Assembly: GCF_000011105.1 (NCBI RefSeq)
Contig: NC_000961.1
Coordinates: 1 to 64,000, forward strand
DNA length: 64,000 bases
Source of the DNA: Pyrococcus horikoshii OT3
GTDB lineage: Archaea; Methanobacteriota_B; Thermococci; Thermococcales; Thermococcaceae
Direction: 5' to 3'
The position numbers were made by a program, and so were the translations under genes. Below, piece after piece: positions 1-8,498 of the stretch; the stretch's first letter is position 1; every line of letters begins with the position of its first letter. The notes below the pieces were generated by a model that saw only the letters and a program-made list of their open reading frames with translations, was not told where the DNA came from and did not search any database.

Positions 1-52
1 GGGCTTTAGCCTCCTTCACCGCTTCCACGATTTTCTGCCTGTCAAAGGCCAT
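1..52 (-). CDS. rpl1: Ribosomal protein L1, N-terminal fragment cut by the window edge
   Basis: The minus strand reads ATG at 52..50 and then MAFDRQKIVEAVKEAKA before the window ends, which is how archaeal L1 begins. L1 is the L1-stalk protein of the large subunit and binds 23S rRNA and, in many archaea, its own mRNA. A purine-rich GGAGGGATG lies directly upstream as ribosome binding site. The gene follows L11 in the same direction, the usual euryarchaeal order. Only 17 codons are visible, so the identification rests on this N-terminus and on synteny. Confidence 0.85.
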   Translation of the reverse strand, partial: MAFDRQKIVEAVKEAKA

Positions 53-125
53 TCTAGACATCCCTCCTTAGTTTTTATATTAAAAATTCAAGGGGGAGTA
101 AAAGAGGATATTTTTAAACTTTTCC

Positions 126-620
126 TCACTCCTTCTCGGCCTTCTCAAAAAGTTCGTCATAAACCCCCTCATCAATTTCCCTTTGTACAATCCTCGGATC
201 CTTCCCTTCAACCGTAACCCCCATGCTTAAGGCCGTTCCAATGACCTCCTTAGCTGCCGCTTTTAATGTTAGTGCGAGCATTTGACTTCTCTTCATCTTG
301 GCTATTTTTATAACCTGTTCCATGGTTAAGTTACCAACGATGTTGTGCTTAGGTTCTCCACTTCCCTTCTCAAGTCCAAGTTCCTTCTTTATCAACTGAC
401 TCGTCGGTGGAACACCGACCTCAATTTCGAACTGCTTTGTTACTGGATCAACTATTATCTTCACTGGAACCTGCATTCCGGCGAATTCCTTAGTCGCTTC
501 GTTTATCTTATCAACGACTTGCTTTACATTTAATCCAAGTGGTCCTATCGCGGGACCAAGAGGAGGACCGGGAGTTGCCTTTCCTCCCTCAACTAGAACC
601 TCAACGACCTGCTTCTTCAT
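126..620 (-). CDS. rpl11: Ribosomal protein L11
   Basis: The 164-residue protein carries the L11 N-terminal signature [18 protein letters not shown] (about residues 12-29) and the rRNA-binding C-terminal domain with [24 protein letters not shown]11 binds the GTPase-associated centre of 23S rRNA, where elongation factors act. The length and acidic tail are normal for archaea. It lies between Spt5/nusG and L1 in one transcription unit with short gaps, which supports co-transcription from ftsZ through L1. Confidence 0.98.
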   Translation of the reverse strand: MKKQVVEVLVEGGKATPGPPLGPAIGPLGLNVKQVVDKINEATKEFAGMQVPVKIIVDPVTKQFEIEVGVPPTSQLIKKELGLEKGSGEPKHNIVGNLTMEQVIKIAKMKRSQMLALTLKAAAKEVIGTALSMGVTVEGKDPRIVQREIDEGVYDELFEKAEKE

Positions 621-631
621 TCCCTCTCACC

Positions 632-1090
632 TCATTCCTCCTTCTGACGCTTGCTTATAAGCCTAACGTATTCCCCTCTAACAGTTACTGGAATCGGTAC
701 TATAGCTCCAATAAGCTCAACTACTATCTCATCCTTGCTTTCATCAACCCTAACAACCTTTGCCTTTTCACCCTTGAAGGGTCCAGAGATTAGTTCAACG
801 ATATCTCCAGGTTCAAGGCCACTAACAGCAGGCTTCTCCTCGAGGAAATGTTCGATCTCGCTAAAGGGAATCTCTCCGGGTAAAACACCTCTCGCATGCC
901 TTATTCCCCTAATAGCTTCATCTACAACACTCTTTTCGGGAGCTTCTATGAAGATGTAACCTTTAACCTTTGAAGGGGCTAAAATGGCATAAATTGGAAG
1001 ATTATAAGTTTTAACCTTACTGTAGATAAGTCTCGCAGTATTCTCTTCCTGCCCCTGGGTAACTCTCACTGCAAATATTTTTCCACCCAT
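632..1090 (-). CDS. spt5: Transcription elongation factor Spt5 (NusG family)
   Basis: The protein has an N-terminal NGN domain ([12 protein letters not shown] at the start, then the [11 protein letters not shown] region) and a C-terminal KOW domain ([24 protein letters not shown]). It binds the RNA polymerase clamp and keeps it processive, probably together with Spt4. An upstream start at 1099 would overlap the secE stop as ATGA, but GGAGG abuts that ATG. The ATG at 1090, which begins [10 protein letters not shown], has proper spacing and matches the family's usual N-terminus, so I chose it. It is translationally coupled to secE. Confidence 0.95.
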   Translation of the reverse strand: MGGKIFAVRVTQGQEENTARLIYSKVKTYNLPIYAILAPSKVKGYIFIEAPEKSVVDEAIRGIRHARGVLPGEIPFSEIEHFLEEKPAVSGLEPGDIVELISGPFKGEKAKVVRVDESKDEIVVELIGAIVPIPVTVRGEYVRLISKRQKEE

Positions 1091-1095
1091 TTTTT

Positions 1096-1281
1096 TCATC
1101 CTCCAAGCATTAAAATTCCTATAATTCTAATTAGCATACCAACAAGCCCTATGACAAGTATCCCTAAGCCTGTAATTTTAGCTGCCTTTTTGTACTCCTC
1201 CCATCCGGGCTTCTTCGTTACCAGGAACACTCTCTTCGACTCCTTGAAAAAGTTCCTGACCCTCTCCTGGAACTCTGGCAT
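1096..1281 (-). CDS. secE: Preprotein translocase subunit SecE/Sec61-gamma
   Basis: This small protein of 61 residues has an amphipathic N-terminal part ([35 protein letters not shown]) and a single C-terminal transmembrane helix ([21 protein letters not shown]). That is the canonical archaeal SecE/Sec61-gamma layout. It clamps the two halves of SecY in the translocon. It is placed between ftsZ and nusG, as in other euryarchaea, and its stop codon overlaps the upstream candidate start of spt5. Confidence 0.96.
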   Translation of the reverse strand: MPEFQERVRNFFKESKRVFLVTKKPGWEEYKKAAKITGLGILVIGLVGMLIRIIGILMLGG

Positions 1282-1332
1282 CTCCTACCCCCACAACTTG
1301 ATGGTTATTTAATTTAAAAATTTTAAGAAAAG

Positions 1333-2451
1333 TTAGAGCTCTGGTATATCAATCTTCACAGGTGTTGTCTCCTCCTCGGAGGGAGCTGGTGTTTCTTCCT
1401 GGAACGTGACGTATCTTGAAGTGATACCCGTGACTATCACCATAACCCTAATCGTCTTTTCAAGCTCAGGCTCAAGCTGAATTCCCCAAATTACTTGGGC
1501 TTTAGGATCTACGTTTCTAGTAACGTACTCTATGATCTGCTGGGCTTCCTCAAGCTTTACATCCGCGCCACTTATACTTATGAGTGCCCCCTTAGCACCG
1601 CTTATATCAACGTCTAGGAGGGGACTATTAAGGGCCTGTTCAGCTGCCTCTAAGGCTCTCTTTTCGCTATCGCTTTCACCAATTCCAATCATGGCTACCC
1701 CGCCATCCTTCATGACGGCCCTAACGTCGTTAAAGTCTAAGTTAACTAATCCTGGCTTAGTTATTAGCTCAGTTATCCCCTTAACGGCCTGAACGAGTAT
1801 CTCATCAGCCACCTTAAAGGCCATTTGGATCGGTAACTTAGGGGCGACCTCAAGTAGCTTATCGTTCGGAATTACTATCACAGTGTCAGAAGCCTTTGCA
1901 AGCCTTTTAAGACCGTATTCAGCATTCTTAGCTCTCCTTATCCCCTCCATTGTAAACGGTAGCGTTACTACTGAAACCGTCAGAGCACCCATTTTTCTCG
2001 CCATCTCGGCTATAACTGGGGCCGCACCAGTTCCAGTTCCACCGCCGAGACCACAAGTTACGAAGACCATGTCGGCCCCTTCTAGGGCTTCTCTAATCTC
2101 CCTCTCACTTTCCTTTGCAGCTTCTTCACCAATTTTAGGATCATTACCAGCTCCAAGCCCTCTCGTAATTTCCTTACCTATTAGTATCTTCTGATGAGCT
2201 TTAACCTTGAGCAGGTCTTGAGCATCGGTGTTGACAGCTATAATCTTGGCCCCGGTAACACCAACCTCCATCATCCTATTCACAGTGTTACAACCGGCAC
2301 CTCCAACTCCAACTACATGTATTCTTGCCTTGATCTGTTCCACTATCTTTTTAAGCTCCTCATCTATACTAGACTGAGGAACTTGAACTTCCTGAACTTT
2401 TGTCTCTTCCGAAGACACTCTTTCAACGACGTTTTCAACGAGCTTTAGCAT
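1333..2451 (-). CDS. ftsZ: Cell division GTPase FtsZ
   Basis: This 372-residue tubulin homologue polymerises into the division ring. Visible motifs are [16 protein letters not shown] (about 45-60), the tubulin signature [10 protein letters not shown] (about 136-145), and the T7-loop region with [10 protein letters not shown]. The poorly conserved N-terminal extension of about 40 residues and the short acidic tail ending KIDIPEL are typical of euryarchaeal FtsZ1. It is the first gene of the ftsZ-secE-spt5-L11-L1 unit, and a TATA-like element lies about 60 bases upstream. Confidence 0.97.
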   Translation of the reverse strand: MLKLVENVVERVSSEETKVQEVQVPQSSIDEELKKIVEQIKARIHVVGVGGAGCNTVNRMMEVGVTGAKIIAVNTDAQDLLKVKAHQKILIGKEITRGLGAGNDPKIGEEAAKESEREIREALEGADMVFVTCGLGGGTGTGAAPVIAEMARKMGALTVSVVTLPFTMEGIRRAKNAEYGLKRLAKASDTVIVIPNDKLLEVAPKLPIQMAFKVADEILVQAVKGITELITKPGLVNLDFNDVRAVMKDGGVAMIGIGESDSEKRALEAAEQALNSPLLDVDISGAKGALISISGADVKLEEAQQIIEYVTRNVDPKAQVIWGIQLEPELEKTIRVMVIVTGITSRYVTFQEETPAPSEEETTPVKIDIPEL

Positions 2452-2505
2452 ACTCCAACCCTCCCTATCATTGAAGTTAATCTAGGAGAGAATTTGAAGA
2501 GAGGA

Positions 2506-2519
2506 AATATATAAATTTT
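2506..2519 (-). promoter_or_regulatory. Probable promoter (TATA box) of the ftsZ operon
   Basis: On the minus strand this reads AATTTATATATTTCC-like sequence about 55-65 bases before the ftsZ start codon. That would place transcription initiation near 2480 and give a leader of roughly 30 bases. It touches the stop codon of the preceding gene, so transcription could also read through from there. Confidence 0.5.
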
Positions 2520-2935
2520 CACTCTCCCCTTACGACAGCTCTCGGAAGTGGCACTGGATATGGAATTCTCATCTCTTTAGCTATGTACATTGCAATTGGC
2601 ATCAATTCAGAGGTCGTAAAGTTCACAACCTCAGCTACTAGCTCTCCGGGGAGAACTTTCCTATCCTCCCACTCATCTAGTATGTTGTCTATGTCCTCCT
2701 TGTTCCTGGGAACGTAAAAAACCCTTACCTTTATAGAAGCCCTCGCAACCTCTGGAGAGTACGTGATAATGTAGTCCACATCAACTTCAATTCCCTTGAC
2801 CTTCCCAGATGGGAGATGCATCTCCCCAAGCCTCAGGTTCCTTATCGTTGGACGTAGGGAAACCTCTATCTTGCCTCCAAGAGTTTGCAACTTTTCGAAT
2901 TCAATCTTTAGGATGTTATGCCCAAGTATCGGCAC
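2519..2935 (-). CDS. Conserved hypothetical protein, 138 aa
   Basis: I do not recognise the family. The protein is soluble, with no signal peptide or membrane segment. It alternates predicted beta strands in the first 95 residues (ILKIEFEKLQTLGG, IEVDVDYIITYSPEVARASIKVRVFYVP) with a helix-rich acidic middle (NKEDIDNILDEWEDRK) and ends in VVNFTTSELMPIAMYIAKEMRIPYPVPLP. The strand-rich half followed by a helix is loosely reminiscent of SecB-like folds, which is only a resemblance of pattern. It sits directly upstream of the ftsZ-secE operon in the same direction. Confidence 0.7.
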   Translation of the reverse strand: MPILGHNILKIEFEKLQTLGGKIEVSLRPTIRNLRLGEMHLPSGKVKGIEVDVDYIITYSPEVARASIKVRVFYVPRNKEDIDNILDEWEDRKVLPGELVAEVVNFTTSELMPIAMYIAKEMRIPYPVPLPRAVVRGE

Positions 2936-2964
2936 ACCTTTTCACCGAATTTAGGGAAATTTCT

Positions 2965-3258
2965 CTACTTATTAATGTTTTCATGGATTCTAAACCTGAT
3001 ATTCTTGATAGCATCCTCCTTCTTTATCTCTGGATTTACAGAGTATATAGCGAAGATCTCATTTAAAATGTAAAAAAGCTTTTCAAGAGCATCCTTGCCA
3101 GAATTCCAGGGAGTTGCATACCGATACTGGATTAGGTCAACCAACTCATCTAACTCAAACCTTGCTATCTCCTCTTTCTGGCATGGGCCTATGGTTCTTG
3201 CAACTATAATACTATTACCATCTATACCTAAAACTATCTTCGTCTCCATTTCTTTCAC
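2965..3258 (-). CDS. Hypothetical protein, 97 aa
   Basis: No family is recognised. The N-terminus (TKIVLGIDGNSIIVARTIGPCQ) looks like a beta hairpin, followed by a helical part with DELVDLIQYRYATPWNSGKDALEKLFYILNEIFAIY and a basic C-terminus. The first codon is GTG at 3258, and an in-frame ATG three codons later (3249) is an equally possible start. It runs in the same direction as its neighbours with gaps of 30-40 bases, so it is likely expressed with them. Confidence 0.6.
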   Translation of the reverse strand: MKEMETKIVLGIDGNSIIVARTIGPCQKEEIARFELDELVDLIQYRYATPWNSGKDALEKLFYILNEIFAIYSVNPEIKKEDAIKNIRFRIHENINK

Positions 3259-3298
3259 ATAGTTTATCTTTGATGTCCAAGTAAATTAACTTTATGGA

Positions 3299-4123
3299 TT
3301 AATCCTTTATGAATTCCAAACCAAGTTCCTGGGCCAGGGACTTAGCTAACTGTCTAGTTTCACCCCTACTTCCTTTCCAGTCTACGTATATTGCCTCAAC
3401 TTTCTCTCCAAACCTATTCAGTGCCTTGATCATGACATCCCTTGAAACCGGCTGAGCGTACTTCGGGAGTATGTGTCCAAATGCTAAATCTCCTTCCAAC
3501 GCTCTCTTAGTTTGCTTTGGAGCATAATGACCTCCACCAATGCCAAGAGCTACTTTAAACTTGGATCTTCCCTTTTCATAATTATCTAAAACATAAATTA
3601 TCGTCTCGGCTATTATCTCGCCGGCCCTATCGTTTATCCACTCCTCCTCGCTTGAACCTATCTCAATGAAAAAGCTTGGGACTTCAAGTTCAGTTGGCCC
3701 ATGATGAGTGGCTTCATAGCACACAGTCCAACCAAGATCGTTAAGCTCGCTCATCTTAAGCAAGGAAAGCTTCATCGCTGAAGGGATGGCAACAGCAAAG
3801 CTTTCATCTTTTCCTCCATACATCGCTTTTCCCCAGTTTCCTGTAACGTGAGTTGTTAAAGCAGGAAGCTTCTGCTTACTAGAATGCCTAGAAGCAAATG
3901 CAATTATCTCAGGTTTAAAGCCAAGTTGATTCTCGATTTCTCGATCTAAGTAGTCATAATATATCATCTCATCATTTGTTGTCAGGATTAGAACATCACC
4001 CCTCTTATAGACTGGATTCCCATCGAAAACATACTCAGTTTCCTTGAAACCGAAGTTCTCTATAAGCTTGTTCATTATATTCATTGAAGCCTTGTCAACC
4101 TTAGTCGTCATTATGACCTTCAT
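3299..4123 (-). CDS. dtdA: D-aminoacyl-tRNA deacylase, archaeal/plant type (DTD2)
   Basis: The enzyme hydrolyses the ester bond between D-amino acids and tRNA, a proofreading step of translation. The 274-residue length and conserved family segments are present: [21 protein letters not shown] (about 90-110), [28 protein letters not shown], and [12 protein letters not shown] near 195-206, whose His residues are candidates for zinc or catalytic roles. Archaea use this unrelated enzyme in place of bacterial DTD. The gene is divergent from the nucleotidyltransferase at 4197. Confidence 0.93.
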   Translation of the reverse strand: MKVIMTTKVDKASMNIMNKLIENFGFKETEYVFDGNPVYKRGDVLILTTNDEMIYYDYLDREIENQLGFKPEIIAFASRHSSKQKLPALTTHVTGNWGKAMYGGKDESFAVAIPSAMKLSLLKMSELNDLGWTVCYEATHHGPTELEVPSFFIEIGSSEEEWINDRAGEIIAETIIYVLDNYEKGRSKFKVALGIGGGHYAPKQTKRALEGDLAFGHILPKYAQPVSRDVMIKALNRFGEKVEAIYVDWKGSRGETRQLAKSLAQELGLEFIKD

Positions 4124-4155
4124 TTCACCACCTATCTCCCATCATTTGACAACCC

Positions 4156-4162
4156 TTATAAA
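4156..4162. promoter_or_regulatory. TATA-like core between divergent dtdA and nucleotidyltransferase genes
   Basis: The 73-base divergent spacer contains a single good AT element, CTTATAAATCC on the plus strand. Its core TTATAA is its own reverse complement. Measured outward it lies about 25-38 bases from both start regions, so it could serve one or both genes. Confidence 0.4.
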
Positions 4163-4196
4163 TCCTTATTAACCATTACAACGCTAAAAAGAGTCG

Positions 4197-4895
4197 ATGC
4201 CAAGGGAGAAAGTCGTTAGGATCTGGGATGAGAGAGAAGTTGTGTATACACCTAAAAGATGGAGGATTCTATGGGAAAAGCGAGAAAAAGCGTTAAAAAT
4301 AATGGAACTACTCAAGGATTTTGATCCCCACGTTTATGGGAGCGTTGCCAGGGGAGATGTTAGGAGGGATAGCGACATAGACATAGTCATCCCCTACAGG
4401 GTTCCAAGTTATTTAATAGAGCTGGCCCTGGGAGATCTAATTCAGAGAAGAAGGATAGTTATGGCAACCCCCTGGCACCTAATAAAAGGTCACATAGAGG
4501 TAGATGAGGAAACAACGGTAACATTTTTCTTGGTTAATCCAACTGATAGGGAGCTAGAATTTTATAAGTGGGGAGGAATGCTCGACTTGTGGGGAGTAAA
4601 GACTAAGCAGAGGGTTCCAGGAGTTAACAAAAGATTAATCCTAATAATTCCAACGGATAAGGGGCATATAGAAAGGGAAGTCATAGGAAGGGAACCTGAA
4701 GTGGCTAAGATCCTAGGGGTTAGTATTGACATAGTTGAAGAGAGGGTTAAGGTTCTAACTAGGAGGGACAGAATCGGGAGAACTGGAATTTATCTTGACG
4801 AAGAAGTTCCTGACTGGAAGAGCTTCGAGGAGTTCCTCAAAGAGCTCGCCGATAGGGATCCAAATATAAGGAGAAGGGTAAGGGAATCCCTATAG
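4197..4895 (+). CDS. Predicted nucleotidyltransferase (polymerase-beta superfamily)
   Basis: The hallmark GSVARGDVRRDSDIDIVI (about residues 47-64) is the GS-x(n)-DxD motif that binds nucleotide and two metals. The rest of the 232-residue protein is a helical C-terminal half with VTFFLVNPTDRELEFYKWGGMLDLWGVKTKQ. It is larger than the toxin-antitoxin MNT proteins (about 100 aa), and no HEPN partner gene is adjacent, so a stand-alone archaeal nucleotidyltransferase is more likely. The substrate is unknown. It converges with the amidohydrolase gene, overlapping by six bases. Confidence 0.82.
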   Translation: MPREKVVRIWDEREVVYTPKRWRILWEKREKALKIMELLKDFDPHVYGSVARGDVRRDSDIDIVIPYRVPSYLIELALGDLIQRRRIVMATPWHLIKGHIEVDEETTVTFFLVNPTDRELEFYKWGGMLDLWGVKTKQRVPGVNKRLILIIPTDKGHIEREVIGREPEVAKILGVSIDIVEERVKVLTRRDRIGRTGIYLDEEVPDWKSFEEFLKELADRDPNIRRRVRESL

Positions 4896-6032
4896 GTTGG
4901 CCTCGTGTATTAGCTCTCCTTCAGCAAAGACATGAGTTGGATAATTTTCCAAGTTAAATGGATCCCCATTCCAGACAACTAAGGAAGCCCACTTGCCCTT
5001 CTCAAGACTACCTAACTTATCTTCTATTCCAAGGATTTTCGCATTGTTGTAAGTTATGAGTTTAATGGCTTCTGCCTTACTCATTCCAAGCCTTATAAAG
5101 TGTCTGAGCTGGAGATAAAGGTTCGCCTGAATTGAGAATGGGTGATCGCTCATAAGTCCGAAGAATGGCTTAACTTCAAGAAGGTACTTCGCATTCTTCC
5201 AATCTTCATGCTTAAGCTCAACCTTATAGGGGTGAGCATCGAGGGGACCATAGACTAGGGGAACTCCTTCCCTCTTAATTTTTTCAAATGTCTCCTTACT
5301 GTGAACATCAGCGGCATGCTCTACAGTGACTTTAAGGTTAAACTTCCTCTTTATCATTAATAAGACCGCTATGTCATCCTCCTTATGGGCGTGAACCCTT
5401 AACGGCATTTCACCTTTTAACACTGGAATAAGGGCTTCTATAACCGGATCGATTTCTTCAGGATCCTTCTTACCTTTCTCAAGCAAACTTATAGTTTTCT
5501 TTGTCTTGATGAGCCAGTTGAATAAAATTCCTATTGCTCCCATCCTTGTGCTTGGCCTGAGTCCTTTCCAATTTGTTGTCGAACGGGGATTATAGCCAAA
5601 AGCCGCTTTAACGCCAACGTACTTTATGAATGCATCCTCTATATCCCTTCCATAGTTTCTTATTAAGACACCCTTACCGCCGATTATATTTCCACTCCCA
5701 GGAAGGATGGAAGAATATAAAACGCCAAACTCTATTGAATGCTTAAACGCTTTATCATCCATGTATATTGAATATAACGCATCCGCAAGGGGTAATACAG
5801 AATCCATCTGCTCATTGAGCTCACTTTCCTGGTACGGTTCCCCATAGCGATCCATTCCTATGTGACTGTGGGCATCTATAAAAGCCGGCGTTACGACACC
5901 TTCAGCGACTACCTCAACATCTTTAGGCTTCTCTCTTGTTATGTTAACAATATCCTTATCAAAAATAATGTATACATTTTTCTCTATGTTACCTAACCCA
6001 TCGTACATTAAAGTTGCCTTGACGGCCTTCAT
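4890..6032 (-). CDS. Amidohydrolase-superfamily metal-dependent hydrolase
   Basis: The protein has the superfamily metal ligands in order: DAHSHIG (HxH, about residues 52-58), a histidine in RVHAHKEDD, VEHAADVH, and MSDHPF near residue 293. The C-terminal TYNNAKILGIEDKLGSLEKGKWASLVVWNGDPF is the classical beta-sandwich end of imidazolonepropionase/dihydroorotase-like enzymes. Length (380 aa) is normal. The superfamily hydrolyses cyclic amides and related substrates. The actual substrate cannot be told from the sequence, and there is no pathway partner next to it. Confidence 0.88.
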   Translation of the reverse strand: MKAVKATLMYDGLGNIEKNVYIIFDKDIVNITREKPKDVEVVAEGVVTPAFIDAHSHIGMDRYGEPYQESELNEQMDSVLPLADALYSIYMDDKAFKHSIEFGVLYSSILPGSGNIIGGKGVLIRNYGRDIEDAFIKYVGVKAAFGYNPRSTTNWKGLRPSTRMGAIGILFNWLIKTKKTISLLEKGKKDPEEIDPVIEALIPVLKGEMPLRVHAHKEDDIAVLLMIKRKFNLKVTVEHAADVHSKETFEKIKREGVPLVYGPLDAHPYKVELKHEDWKNAKYLLEVKPFFGLMSDHPFSIQANLYLQLRHFIRLGMSKAEAIKLITYNNAKILGIEDKLGSLEKGKWASLVVWNGDPFNLENYPTHVFAEGELIHEANL

Positions 6033-6090
6033 TACGATTCACCACAAAGAATACCATATAAACGTTTAAATGCTTATCTGTTAGAAAGAT

Positions 6091-6098
6091 TTATAACT
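6091..6098 (+). promoter_or_regulatory. TATA box of tRNA-Pro
   Basis: TTTATAAC lies about 30 bases before the first base of the tRNA, in the AT-rich spacer after the divergent amidohydrolase gene. The spacing suits an archaeal promoter that starts transcription a few bases before the mature 5' end. Confidence 0.5.
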
Positions 6099-6124
6099 AA
6101 ACTTAAAAACATTTCTCCCAGGAA

Positions 6125-6202
6125 GGGGCCGTAGGGTAGCTTGGCCCATCCTGCGGGCTTCGGGAGCCCGTGACCCGGGTTCAAATCCCGGCGGCCCCAC
6201 CA
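6125..6202 (+). tRNA. tRNA-Pro (anticodon CGG)
   Basis: The sequence folds as a full cloverleaf. The acceptor stem is GGGGCCG pairing with CGGCCCC. The anticodon stem CGGGC/GCCCG encloses the loop TTCGGGA (anticodon CGG, reading CCG proline codons). The T arm is CCGGG-TTCAAAT-CCCGG. The discriminator base is A, and the terminal CCA is encoded. No intron is visible. It is unusually close (15 bases) to the convergent AT-rich DUF262-HNH gene. Confidence 0.96.
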
Positions 6203-6217
6203 TTAAGAAATTACAAA

Positions 6218-7735
6218 CTAACATCTATTAATATATTGAGAGATATCTCTAACTCCAAATCTCCGATTGCAGGTGGAATGTGCTAAAGTAAGATTATGGA
6301 TATAAGTCTGTCCTCCAAATGCCAATGGACGAATGTGAGCTAAATCAGCGACAGAAATATCACTAATTGGTTCTTTACAATAAGGACAAACTGGATTAGA
6401 CACGCGTGATGCTCTGAATTTTTCATAAAGGAGACGTTTGAGGTTATCCTTTGTTATGTTGTCCTCTTTTGTTATTATCTTTTTATACGTTAATTTCGCT
6501 AATTCCAGCTTATTTGCAACGGATCTAAAAGTGGAGGTGCTTCTTGAGAATAACTCATCATTTTCTATAAGTGACGTTAAAATTACATGCTTTATAAAAT
6601 CTTTATTTTCATATATAAGTTCAGAATGTCCATTATCCTTTAACAACTTAAATATAGCAACTTCATATAAGAATACGGCTTCGTTGATATCATTTCCACT
6701 AGGTCTTATTAAAGCATATTGACATTCGTTTCCAATAGTTGGTCGTCTAAAAGTAAATTCCCCAAGAACATAGGTTATCATCTTTAATATTTCCTTATAT
6801 TCTCTCTCTAGATAGTCTAAAAATTTCTTTAACTCACCCTTATTGTTTTTAAAAACTTTCCTTCTATTCTCTAATACGAAGATTTTCACTTTCTTTAATG
6901 TAGTTTTCTGTGAGAATATTACAGCTCCAAGCTTAGCATCCTTGGGAATGTAATTTGGAGGGGTTATTAATCCATTTATAAGGACATCAAATGTGAGTAT
7001 AAATTCATCTATTCTAAATCTCTCCAGTTTCTGCCTCGATATTTTTCCATTAGAAACTTCATATATTTTAGCAACGGTATACCTTGCAAGTTCATTTAGT
7101 TTATGAAAGTACTCCTCGATATCTTTCCCATAATACACTCTCCAAAGTTCCATGGCACTAAGTTTAACAGATCCTTGATTTATTCTTAGGAAAATATCCG
7201 TTAATATATATTCTTTACCAGAGGAAATTGATATGTGCTGAACTGGAATTGAGAGAGATTCAAAGTATTGCCTAAAGTCCTTGGTAAAGTATTTATAATT
7301 AAACTCCTTTGGATGATTACCAAATATTATTTTTTTAATTATTGCCTCGGATAAATTAGTTACCCCATATTCATTATAATTTTCCGCAAGCTCTTTAATT
7401 GGGACTCTTAAAGGTCCCAATTTCTCTAACAGTTCATTATCCTCACCCAAGAACCATAATATAGTTCTTATCCTTTGTTGACCATCAACTACATAAAACT
7501 TTCCACTAAGTTCTATAATAAAAATAGGAGGTATTGGAAAACCTTGAAGAAGAGACATTATAAATCGTCTAGCCTTTTCCTCATTCCAAACATACCCTCT
7601 TTGAATCTTAGGTATTACAAGGTGGCCATTTTTATATTGTTGAACTATCATCCCAACAGTCCAAAAAGTAGTTGAAGTGTGAATACCCTTAAGTTTTAAC
7701 TCTGAAGGTGAAAACTTTCCTTCATAATCCTCCAT
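6218..7735 (-). CDS. DUF262 protein fused to a C-terminal HNH endonuclease domain (GmrSD-like defence protein)
   Basis: The N-terminal DUF262 domain, a ParB/Srx-like nucleotide-processing fold, shows IPKIQRGYVWNEEKARRF (about 42-59) and the signature VVDGQQRIRTI (about 82-92). A long helical middle follows. The last 70 residues form an HNH domain: CPYCKEP, LAHIRPLAFGG, HNLTLAHSTCN. Families with this architecture are mostly restriction or anti-phage proteins, such as the type IV GmrSD group. The gene is distinctly richer in A+T than its neighbours and abuts a tRNA, consistent with lateral acquisition. No partner gene is adjacent. The defence role is inferred. Confidence 0.85.
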   Translation of the reverse strand: MEDYEGKFSPSELKLKGIHTSTTFWTVGMIVQQYKNGHLVIPKIQRGYVWNEEKARRFIMSLLQGFPIPPIFIIELSGKFYVVDGQQRIRTILWFLGEDNELLEKLGPLRVPIKELAENYNEYGVTNLSEAIIKKIIFGNHPKEFNYKYFTKDFRQYFESLSIPVQHISISSGKEYILTDIFLRINQGSVKLSAMELWRVYYGKDIEEYFHKLNELARYTVAKIYEVSNGKISRQKLERFRIDEFILTFDVLINGLITPPNYIPKDAKLGAVIFSQKTTLKKVKIFVLENRRKVFKNNKGELKKFLDYLEREYKEILKMITYVLGEFTFRRPTIGNECQYALIRPSGNDINEAVFLYEVAIFKLLKDNGHSELIYENKDFIKHVILTSLIENDELFSRSTSTFRSVANKLELAKLTYKKIITKEDNITKDNLKRLLYEKFRASRVSNPVCPYCKEPISDISVADLAHIRPLAFGGQTYIHNLTLAHSTCNRRFGVRDISQYINRC

Positions 7736-7877
7736 AAGCCTTTCCCTATTAGTTTTATTTATATCTCCCTTTAAAACTTTATCTGGTAAATAAGTAATAA
7801 AATGATATTAAGCTTTTAAATCTATTATCTATAAAGCAAAGCTGAGAGTAGACAAATTAGACTAGGAGTGTGAGAGT

Positions 7878-8498
7878 GTGGTTTTTAAGATTAAAGATGA
7901 GTGGGGAGAATTCCTGGTCAGGCTCGCAAGGAGAGCTATAGAAGAATACCTCAAAACAGGAAAAGAGATAGAGCCTCCAAAAGATACTCCACCAGAGTTG
8001 TGGGAGAAGATGGGAGTCTTCGTCACGCTAAATAGGTACAATGTCCCACCACAAACAGCTTTAAGGGGATGCATAGGCTTTCCAACGCCAATCTATCCTC
8101 TAGTTGAGGCGACTATAAAAGCCGCAATATACTCAGCGGTCGATGATCCGAGATTCCCACCGGTGAAGCTTGAAGAGATGGATAACTTAGTTGTAGAGGT
8201 TAGCGTTCTAACTCCCCCAGAACTTATTGAAGGGCCACCTGAAGAGAGGCCCAGGAAGATAAAGGTCGGTAGAGATGGCCTTATAGTTGAGAAAGGAATA
8301 TATAGTGGATTATTGCTTCCCCAAGTTCCAGTAGAATGGGGCTGGGATGAAGAGGAATTTCTGGCAGAAACCTGCTGGAAAGCTGGATTACCACCAGATT
8401 GCTGGCTGGATGAGGATACAAAAGTCTATAAGTTTACTGCAGAGATATTTGAGGAGGAATACCCAAGGGGGCCAATTAAGAGGAAACCCTTGGTTTGA
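7878..8498 (+). CDS. AMMECR1-domain protein
   Basis: This 206-residue protein has the AMMECR1 hallmark LRGCIGF (about residues 63-69), followed by AVDDPRFPPV and LTPPELIEG, and the conserved PQVPVEWGWDEEEFLAETCWKAGLP. The domain is universal in archaea and eukaryotes. Its biochemical role is unsettled, with an RNA or nucleotide role proposed from the fold and conserved surface. The start is GTG at 7878. A CTTTTAAATC TATA-like element lies near 7812-7821. The 3' end overlaps nadC convergently by 23 bases. Confidence 0.93.
   Translation: MVFKIKDEWGEFLVRLARRAIEEYLKTGKEIEPPKDTPPELWEKMGVFVTLNRYNVPPQTALRGCIGFPTPIYPLVEATIKAAIYSAVDDPRFPPVKLEEMDNLVVEVSVLTPPELIEGPPEERPRKIKVGRDGLIVEKGIYSGLLLPQVPVEWGWDEEEFLAETCWKAGLPPDCWLDEDTKVYKFTAEIFEEEYPRGPIKRKPLV

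Noticed and set aside
7736-7877. Possible att duplication of the tRNA-Pro 3' end beyond the DUF262-HNH gene
   Set aside because: I looked for a copy of the T-arm/acceptor sequence ending in CGGCCCCACCA between 7736 and 7880 and found none, so integrase-type insertion is not supported.
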